Shown here: positions 24,908-30,618 of the stretch, piece by piece | Position numbering within the stretch: position 1 is the first letter of the stretch | Layout: every line of letters starts with the position of its first letter | Assembly: GCA_011390385.1 (NCBI GenBank) | Contig: JAABSN010000019.1 | Location: 1 to 30,618 of the forward strand | DNA length: 30,618 bases | Source of the DNA: Thioalkalivibrio nitratireducens | Lineage (GTDB): Bacteria > Pseudomonadota > Gammaproteobacteria > Ectothiorhodospirales > Ectothiorhodospiraceae | Reading direction: 5' to 3' | The notes under the pieces: model-generated | The model's input: the letters and a program-made list of their open reading frames with translations, nothing else | The model's database searches: none | Told to the model about the DNA's origin: nothing | Translations under genes and position numbers: made by a program

Positions 24908-26667
24908 GCTGTCTGTGTGCCGGCCGGTACGGCCAGGGGCTCGGTTTGGCGGGGTTCGCCCCGGTTTTGCATCCGCTGCCGCTGGCCTGGCCGGGATCGT
25001 TCAATGGTCAGGCTGAGCAGAATAACCGGTATCAGTCCGACCAGCACAATGGCCAACGCTGCGCTGGACGATTCCGCCAGCCGCTCGTCCCCGGCCAACT
25101 CGAAGGCGCGAACGGCGAGAGTATTGAAATCGAACGGCCGCAGTATGAGGGTCGCCGGCAATTCCTTGAGCACGTCCACGAACACCAACAGCAGGGCCGT
25201 CAGCAATGTTCCGCGCATGATCGGCAGGTGGACGCGGGTGAGTGTTGCCAAGGGTCGCATGCCAAGTGAACGTGAAGCATCATCCATGCTCGGTTTGATC
25301 TTGCCAAGTCCGGCCTCGACTGTCTGCAGTGAAACCGCGAGAAATCGCACCGCGTAAGCAAACAGTAATGCTGCAAGGGTCCCCGACAGGAGTAGCCCCG
25401 TGGACAGGCCGAACTGGTCGCGCATGAACGAGTCGAGTGCGTTGTCGAACCACGCGAAAGGAATCATCACGCCAATCGCGATCACCGTGCCCGGCACCGC
25501 GTAACCGAGCCCTGCCACGCGCACCGCGAGGCCGGTGATCCAACCGTCCTGCATGCGCCGCGCATAAGCGAGGACCAGCGCCAGAGTCACCGCGATTACC
25601 GCCGCCAATGCAGCAAGATAGAAGGTGTTGAACACCAGTTGAGCGAAGGCAGGGTTGACCCAGTGACTGGTGGTTCGAGCGGCCCAGATGGATAACTGTA
25701 TGGCCGGGATCAGGAAACCGAGCAGGATCGGCAACAGGCAGGCGGTCACTGCAGCGGCCGCCTTCCAGCTCCGGAGCCTGTAACGCGGGAGGTTGGAGTA
25801 GCGCGAACTGGTGTGATGGAAGCGCGCGCGCATGCGTGACCAGCGTTCGAGCAGGATCAGCACGAAGACGAAACTCAGCAGGACGGCGGCCAGCTGGGAC
25901 GCGGCGCCAGGATCAGCGAGGCCATACCAGGTGCGGAAAATGCCCGTGGTAAAGGTCGCGATGCCGAAGTAGGCCACCGTTCCGTAGTCGGCCAGCACCT
26001 CCATCAGTGCCAGTGTCAGACCTGCGATCACCGCTGGGCGCGCGAGCGGCAGAGCCACGCGGAGGAACCCTGCGTACGGACCACTGCCGAGCGTCCGCGA
26101 GACTTCGAGAACGCAGACCGACTGTTCGAGGAACGCGGCGCGCGTGAGGAGATACACATAGGGATATAACACCAGGGTCAGCATCAGCATGGCCCCGGTG
26201 AGTGAGCGGATTTCCGGGAACCAGTACTGGCCATAGCCGAGCCCGGTAAGATCGCGGATCAGCACTTGAACCGGTCCGGTGAAGTCGAGCATCCCGGTGT
26301 ACGTATAGGCGATGATGTAGGCGGGCATCGCCAGCGGCAGCATCAGTGCCCATTGGAAAATGCGCCGCCCCGGGAACTCGCAGACACTGACCAGCCACGC
26401 GACCGGGATACCGATCACCAGCACCCCGACACCAACACCGAACAGCAACAGCAGGGAATTGGTGACGTATTCGCCCAGCATCGTTTCGCGAAGATGCAGC
26501 CAGACATCGCCCGAGGGGAGGAGGACATGGGCGAAGATCACCAGCACCGGAATAGCCAGCACCACGGCGACGGTGACCGATGTGATCTGCCAGAGATTCG
26601 GGCGCGGAATGGTGGGGCGCCGGGTGGGGCGCGCAGGCCCATGTATTCTCGGGGTCGGGATGTCCAT
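24904..26667 (-). CDS. fbpB: Ferric iron ABC transporter permease, two fused permease halves (FbpB-like)
   Basis: 587-residue inner-membrane permease with about twelve membrane segments arranged as two homologous halves. Each half carries an EAA-type ATPase-contact loop: ASRTLGSGPYAGFLRVALPL-like region near residue 195 in the first, and DASRSLGMRPLATLTRVHLP near 475 in the second. Such double permeases are typical of FbpB/SfuB iron transporters. It follows the binding-protein gene after 109 bases holding a GC-rich hairpin, and overlaps the ATPase gene by four bases. The ATG at 26667 lacks a strong ribosome site. Confidence 0.93.
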   Translation of the reverse strand: MDIPTPRIHGPARPTRRPTIPRPNLWQITSVTVAVVLAIPVLVIFAHVLLPSGDVWLHLRETMLGEYVTNSLLLLFGVGVGVLVIGIPVAWLVSVCEFPGRRIFQWALMLPLAMPAYIIAYTYTGMLDFTGPVQVLIRDLTGLGYGQYWFPEIRSLTGAMLMLTLVLYPYVYLLTRAAFLEQSVCVLEVSRTLGSGPYAGFLRVALPLARPAVIAGLTLALMEVLADYGTVAYFGIATFTTGIFRTWYGLADPGAASQLAAVLLSFVFVLILLERWSRMRARFHHTSSRYSNLPRYRLRSWKAAAAVTACLLPILLGFLIPAIQLSIWAARTTSHWVNPAFAQLVFNTFYLAALAAVIAVTLALVLAYARRMQDGWITGLAVRVAGLGYAVPGTVIAIGVMIPFAWFDNALDSFMRDQFGLSTGLLLSGTLAALLFAYAVRFLAVSLQTVEAGLGKIKPSMDDASRSLGMRPLATLTRVHLPIMRGTLLTALLLVFVDVLKELPATLILRPFDFNTLAVRAFELAGDERLAESSSAALAIVLVGLIPVILLSLTIERSRPGQRQRMQNRGEPRQTEPLAVPAGTQTA

Positions 26668-26729
26668 TGCGGCGAATAGTAAACGTTCTTATTCCGAATG
26701 ACATCCCGGTTTCGCGCCGGGCGGGGTCG

Positions 26730-26750
26730 GGGCCGGCTTCCCGCCGGCCC
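26730..26750. other. Intercistronic hairpin between fbpA and fbpB
   Basis: Perfect eight-base-pair stem GGGCCGGC / GCCGGCCC with loop TTCCC and no T-run. A stem at this place could protect the 3' end of the binding-protein message or partly terminate, giving more FbpA than permease, as in many ABC operons. Confidence 0.6.
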
Positions 26751-26776
26751 GCGCCCCGGAGTTCATCGCACGAGCT

Positions 26777-27808
26777 TCAACGCCAGCCGGCACGGTCCAT
26801 GACGCGCACTGCTTCGGCGTTGTGTTCACCGAGTAGCGACAGGTTCAGACTGTCGGCCTTGAAATCGCCGAAGGATCGCAGGATTTCGCTCGCGGGCACG
26901 TCGGCACGCACCGGATATTCCTGGTTGGCCTCGGCGTACCAGCGCTGCGCTTCCTCGCCCGTCAGATACTCGATCAGGCGAATCGCGTTGTCCCGATTCG
27001 GAGCATTTGCTGTGACCGCCGCGCCACTGATGTTGACATGGGTGCCCCGGTCTTCCTGGTTCGGGAAGAATACGCCGATCTGTTCAGCTGCCTTACGCTG
27101 ATCGGCATCGTCGCCAGCCAGCATCCCACCGAGGTAATAAGTGTTGGCGATGGCGATGTCGCACACCCCCGCAGCGGCAGCCCGGATCTGATCGCGATCG
27201 CCGCCCTGCGGCGGCCGAGCCAGGTTGGCTACCAGACCTTCTGCCCATTCACTGGCTGCGTCGGTGCCTTCACTGGCAATGATTGAGGCCACCAGGGACT
27301 GGTTGTAGATGTTCGAGGACGAACGGATGCAGATACGGCCGCGCCATTTTTCATCGGTCAGCGCTTCGTAGGTGGACAGCTCCGAGGGGTCTACCTTGTC
27401 CTTGTTGTACATGATCGGGCGTGCGCGCAACGAAAGTCCGTACCACTGGCCGTCGACATCGCGGTAGTTCTCGGGAACCCGCTGTTCAAGAACTTCGGAT
27501 TCGATTGAAGCGATGACTCCGGCCTCCTTGGCCTGGTGCAGATTTCCGGCGTCGACCGTGATCAGCACGTCGGCCGGGGAATTGCGCCCTTCGAGTTTCA
27601 GTCGCTGCAGCAGTTCGTTTGCTTTGCCGGTCAGCAGTCTGACACTGATTCCGGTATCGCGGGTGAAGTCATCGAGCAGGGGCTTGATCAGGTTTTCCTG
27701 GCGCGCCGAGTAGAGGTTGATTTCCCCATCGGCGCTTGCCACGGCGGGCAGGCTGAGTGCGGTAGCGATGATTAGGATCGCGAGAATTCTGAAACGCTGA
27801 TGAAACAT
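26777..27808 (-). CDS. fbpA: Ferric iron ABC transporter periplasmic binding protein (FbpA-like)
   Basis: 343-residue periplasmic iron-binding protein. Signal peptide about 1-26 (LPAVASA/DGE). The mature N-terminus INLYSARQENLIKPLLDDF is the family hallmark, and the adjacent tyrosines in IANTYYLGGM (Y224-Y225) correspond to the Fe3+-coordinating Tyr pair of FbpA. Also seen are RARPIMYNKDKVDPSEL and NISGAAVTANAPNRDNAIRL. CAGGAG lies nine bases before the ATG at 27808, which rejects the upstream in-frame start. First gene of the fbpABC-protease operon and divergent from glnE. Iron specificity rests on the Tyr pair and family resemblance. Confidence 0.94.
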   Translation of the reverse strand: MFHQRFRILAILIIATALSLPAVASADGEINLYSARQENLIKPLLDDFTRDTGISVRLLTGKANELLQRLKLEGRNSPADVLITVDAGNLHQAKEAGVIASIESEVLEQRVPENYRDVDGQWYGLSLRARPIMYNKDKVDPSELSTYEALTDEKWRGRICIRSSSNIYNQSLVASIIASEGTDAASEWAEGLVANLARPPQGGDRDQIRAAAAGVCDIAIANTYYLGGMLAGDDADQRKAAEQIGVFFPNQEDRGTHVNISGAAVTANAPNRDNAIRLIEYLTGEEAQRWYAEANQEYPVRADVPASEILRSFGDFKADSLNLSLLGEHNAEAVRVMDRAGWR

Positions 27809-27845
27809 GTTGTCTAGCTCCTGAATGAGGTTGGTTCGCAGAGGA

Positions 27846-27868
27846 CGAACAAGAACCATTGTTATTCA
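27846..27868. promoter_or_regulatory. AT-rich dyad upstream of fbpA, weak Fur-type operator candidate
   Basis: AACAAGAACCATTGTT (27848-27863) contains inverted AACAA/TTGTT arms and is followed by ATTC, an AT-rich spot about 40-60 bases before the fbpA start. Iron operons are commonly Fur-regulated, but the match to the Fur consensus is poor. Confidence 0.25.
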
Positions 27869-27959
27869 CCCGCGGTTCGCAGTCAAGACGTGCAGGGTGG
27901 CGCAGGTTTCCATGGGGTCTTTGTTCACGCAGGATCATCGGGGCTGGTAGTCTTGCCCG

Positions 27960-30618
27960 ATGGACGAGATACGGGCATTGGCCATTGACGCGCTGCCGGC
28001 CACGGTGCGGGACCGCGCGAACCTGTTACTCGAGGATTTTCTTGCCCGGGTTCCCGAGCCGCCGATTGACATCCCGGGAGCTGGACTGGTTTTCCTGTGC
28101 AGTGACTACGTCGCGCAGATGGCCGTGCGTCATCCCGAATATGTGCTCGATGCTCTGGATGCCGACGGCGTGATGCCGAAGCGTTCGGACCAGGACGTCC
28201 GGGCCTGGCTGACGGAGCGGCTCCATGGCGTTGCCGATGACTCGGAACTGAAAGCGTGCCTTCGAGAACTGCGTCATCGTGAACTGGTCCGCATTGCCTG
28301 GCGTGACCTGTCGGGGCTGGCCGGACTCGATGAGGTCATGCACGATCTGACAAGGCTTGCGGACACCTTGGTTCAGGGGGCTCTGGGCTGGCTCGAGCGG
28401 CAGTTTCAGCGGCGTTATGGTGTTCCACGCGATGATCAGGGCAAGGAACAGTCGCTGGTCGTGCTGGGTATGGGCAAGCTGGGCGGCGAGGAGCTTAATT
28501 TTTCCTCGGACATTGATCTGATCTTCGCGTACTGGCGCCCGGGCAGCACCGATGGTGGCCGGAGCATCGAAAACCAGGAATTCTTTCAACGGCTGGGCCG
28601 GGCGTTGATCGCCTCCCTGGCCGATTGGACCGCGGAGGGTTTCTGCTACCGGGTCGACATGCGGCTGAGACCCTTCGGCGGCTCCGGGCCATTGGTGATG
28701 CACTTCGATGCCATGGAGGACTACTACCAGGCGCATGGACGCGAGTGGGAGCGCTACGCGCTGATCAAGGCCCGGGTGATGGCGGGAGAACCGGCCGCGG
28801 GACGACGCCTGATGGAGAAGCTGCAGCCTTTCGTCTACCGCCGGTATCTCGACTATGGAGCCTTTGCCAACCTGCGCGAACTGAAGCGGATGATCAACGA
28901 GGAGTCGGTACGCCGCGAGCGTTTCGAGGACGTCAAGCATGGTGAAGGCGGTATCCGCGAGGTCGAGTTCGTTGGTCAGGTGTTCCAGCTGATCCGTGGC
29001 GGCCGTGATCGGGATCTGCAGCGTCGGGATCTGCTGGGTGTGCTGGAGCTCCTTGCAGAACGGCAGCTATTGCCCGAGCACGCGGTGGAGCAACTCGTGC
29101 ATGCCTACCGATTCCTGCGCCGGGTCGAGAATCGCCTGCAGATGCAGAACGATCAGCAGACGCATCGGCTGCCCTCGCAGGCCTTCGATCGAACGCGGCT
29201 CGCGCTGGCCATGGGTTACTCGGACGAAGCCGGATTCGAGACCGCGCTGATCAGGGAGCAGAGGCGGGTGCATGCACAGTTCGAGCAGGTGTTTTCGGCC
29301 CCGCAACGGGATGATGCCGAGGGCGACAATGAGTTGCCGGGAGGCGGTCGCCAGCGGCTGCTCGGACGACTCTGGTCTCAGCACCTTGGTGAGCAGGAGG
29401 CGCTGGCGCTGCTGGTGGATATGGGGTTCGAAGACGCTGCAACCGCGTACGAGGATATTCGAACGTTGCGTCAGGGCCCGGTGACGCGGTCCCTCTCTGG
29501 GACCGGTCGTCAGCGGCTGGACCGCCTGATGCCCCTGCTTCTCGGCGCACTTGCGGAGCTCGAGCATCCCGACCCCGTGTTGCCGCGTGCCTTGCAATTG
29601 GTCAAGACCATTGCCCGCCGCTCGGTCTATCTGTCACTGCTGGTGGAGAATCCGCTGGCCCTGTCGCAGCTGGTAAAACTCTGCGAGGCGAGTTCCTGGA
29701 TCAGCGATCAGCTCACACGGTTTCCCTTGCTGCTGGACGAATTGCTGGATCCCCGGGCACTTTACGCGCCGCCGAATCGCGATGGTCTCGAGGAAGAACT
29801 GAAACACGAGCTGGCTCAGTTTCCGCTGGGAGACCAGGAGCAGATGCTGGACCGCCTGCGCCAGTACAAGCAGGTCCAGACCCTTCGAGTCGCTGCCGCT
29901 GACATCATGGGTCACCTGCCGCTGATGCGCGTCTCGGACCACTTGACCTGGCTCGCAGAAGTCCTGCTGGAGAAAGTGCTGGAACTGTCGTGGAACCTGA
30001 TGCTGGAGCGCCATGGCGAGCCATGGTGCGGATCCGGCGACGGCCGCCGTCGCGCCCGGTTCGCGATCATCGGCTATGGCAAGCTCGGTGGCCTCGAACT
30101 GGGCTATGGCTCGGACCTTGACGTCGTTTTCCTGCACGATAGCGAGGGCGAACCGGCGCGGACGACCGGGCCTCGCGTCATCGAAAATTCCGAATTCTTC
30201 GGTCGCGTGGCCCAGCGTGTGGTGCACCTGCTGGGTGCATTCACTCCCGCCGGGCGCCTGTACGAGGTCGATACGCGGCTGCGCCCGAGTGGCGCATCCG
30301 GCCTTCTGGTGAGCAGCCTGGAGGCCTTTGCACGCTACCAGGAGGGTTCCGCCTGGACCTGGGAGCACCAGGCGCTGGTGCGCGCCCGCTTCGTGGCGGG
30401 CGATCCGGAGGTCGGACAGCGGTTCGCCGAGGTCCGCGAGCGGATCCTGGGCCGGCGCCGTGACCGGCAGGCCCTGCGCGCCGAGGTGGTGGAGATGCGC
30501 GACAAGATGCTGGCCGAACATGCGTCGCGCGATCCGCAGGCCTTCGACCTGAAGCGTGACCGTGGTGGTATCACTGACATCGAGTTCATGGTTCAATACT
30601 GGGTTTTGGCCAATGCCA
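27960..30618 (+). CDS. glnE: Bifunctional glutamine synthetase adenylyltransferase/adenylyl-removing enzyme (partial)
   Basis: 886 codons visible; the gene runs off the right edge (full-length GlnE is about 950 residues). GlnE attaches AMP to, and removes it from, glutamine synthetase in response to PII and glutamine. Two nucleotidyltransferase halves are seen: the N-terminal adenylyl-removing domain with LGMGKLGGEELNFSSDIDLI (about 169-188) and RVDMRLRPFGGSGPL, and the C-terminal adenylyltransferase domain with GYGKLGGLELGYGSDLDVVF (about 703-722) and EVDTRLRPSGASGLL. An in-frame TAG at 27948 limits the start to the ATG at 27960, which has no evident ribosome site. Divergent from fbpA. Confidence 0.96.
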   Translation, partial: MDEIRALAIDALPATVRDRANLLLEDFLARVPEPPIDIPGAGLVFLCSDYVAQMAVRHPEYVLDALDADGVMPKRSDQDVRAWLTERLHGVADDSELKACLRELRHRELVRIAWRDLSGLAGLDEVMHDLTRLADTLVQGALGWLERQFQRRYGVPRDDQGKEQSLVVLGMGKLGGEELNFSSDIDLIFAYWRPGSTDGGRSIENQEFFQRLGRALIASLADWTAEGFCYRVDMRLRPFGGSGPLVMHFDAMEDYYQAHGREWERYALIKARVMAGEPAAGRRLMEKLQPFVYRRYLDYGAFANLRELKRMINEESVRRERFEDVKHGEGGIREVEFVGQVFQLIRGGRDRDLQRRDLLGVLELLAERQLLPEHAVEQLVHAYRFLRRVENRLQMQNDQQTHRLPSQAFDRTRLALAMGYSDEAGFETALIREQRRVHAQFEQVFSAPQRDDAEGDNELPGGGRQRLLGRLWSQHLGEQEALALLVDMGFEDAATAYEDIRTLRQGPVTRSLSGTGRQRLDRLMPLLLGALAELEHPDPVLPRALQLVKTIARRSVYLSLLVENPLALSQLVKLCEASSWISDQLTRFPLLLDELLDPRALYAPPNRDGLEEELKHELAQFPLGDQEQMLDRLRQYKQVQTLRVAAADIMGHLPLMRVSDHLTWLAEVLLEKVLELSWNLMLERHGEPWCGSGDGRRRARFAIIGYGKLGGLELGYGSDLDVVFLHDSEGEPARTTGPRVIENSEFFGRVAQRVVHLLGAFTPAGRLYEVDTRLRPSGASGLLVSSLEAFARYQEGSAWTWEHQALVRARFVAGDPEVGQRFAEVRERILGRRRDRQALRAEVVEMRDKMLAEHASRDPQAFDLKRDRGGITDIEFMVQYWVLANA

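Noticed and set aside
28026..28940. 304-codon minus-strand frame opposite glnE
   Set aside because: Antisense shadow; the plus strand encodes unmistakable GlnE motifs across the same bases.

Overview
The window reads as chromosomal DNA of a GC-rich gammaproteobacterium. The evidence is the E. coli-like neighbourhood dsbD-cutA ... fxsA-groES-groEL, a TamA/TamB pair, a GlnE with both nucleotidyltransferase halves, and a groESL promoter carrying a CIRCE (HrcA) operator. A respiratory sulfur-oxidiser-like lineage such as Ectothiorhodospiraceae/Chromatiales is my guess from the many extracytoplasmic thioredoxins and NosL-like proteins. No rRNA, tRNA, CRISPR array, transposase or phage gene was seen.

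Region 1 (1-5808, minus strand): a tightly packed operon of a SoxW-like periplasmic thioredoxin, a TolC-type outer-membrane factor, a membrane-fusion adaptor, cutA, a DsbD with a duplicated N-terminal domain, and a TlpA-like lipoprotein that runs off the left edge. Several junctions are ATGA overlaps. Region 2 (6159-8975, plus): fxsA, then groES-groEL behind a sigma-70 promoter overlapped by CIRCE and followed by a strong terminator. Region 3 (9230-10996, plus): a small OmpA-domain protein whose usual peptidoglycan-binding Asp is a Cys, then an orphan sigma-54 activator without a sensor domain.

Region 4 (11199-16814, minus) is the most unusual part. It is a compact eight-gene operon: a small anchored His-rich protein, an FtsX/MacB-type permease, a LolD-type ATPase, a polytopic membrane protein with CC and HHCPFC motifs, a TlpA-like lipoprotein thioredoxin, a SafE/DsbD_2-type membrane protein, and two NosL-like proteins. 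No copper enzyme, NosZ or NosDFY is present. A good sigma-54 (-24/-12) promoter lies just upstream, with a perfect 10-bp-arm inverted repeat about 100 bp upstream of the predicted start, where an enhancer would sit. The orphan sigma-54 activator is encoded just past the other end. Two copies of a roughly 110-bp intergenic repeat in the same orientation bracket the operon. I infer a sigma-54-controlled metal(copper)/thiol maturation or export system.

Region 5 (17204-23288, minus): tamA-tamB for outer-membrane and cell-envelope assembly. Region 6 (23329-27808, minus): fbpABC-like ferric iron ABC transporter, translationally coupled to a RimK-associated retropepsin-like protease gene. Region 7 (27960-end, plus): glnE, truncated by the window edge.
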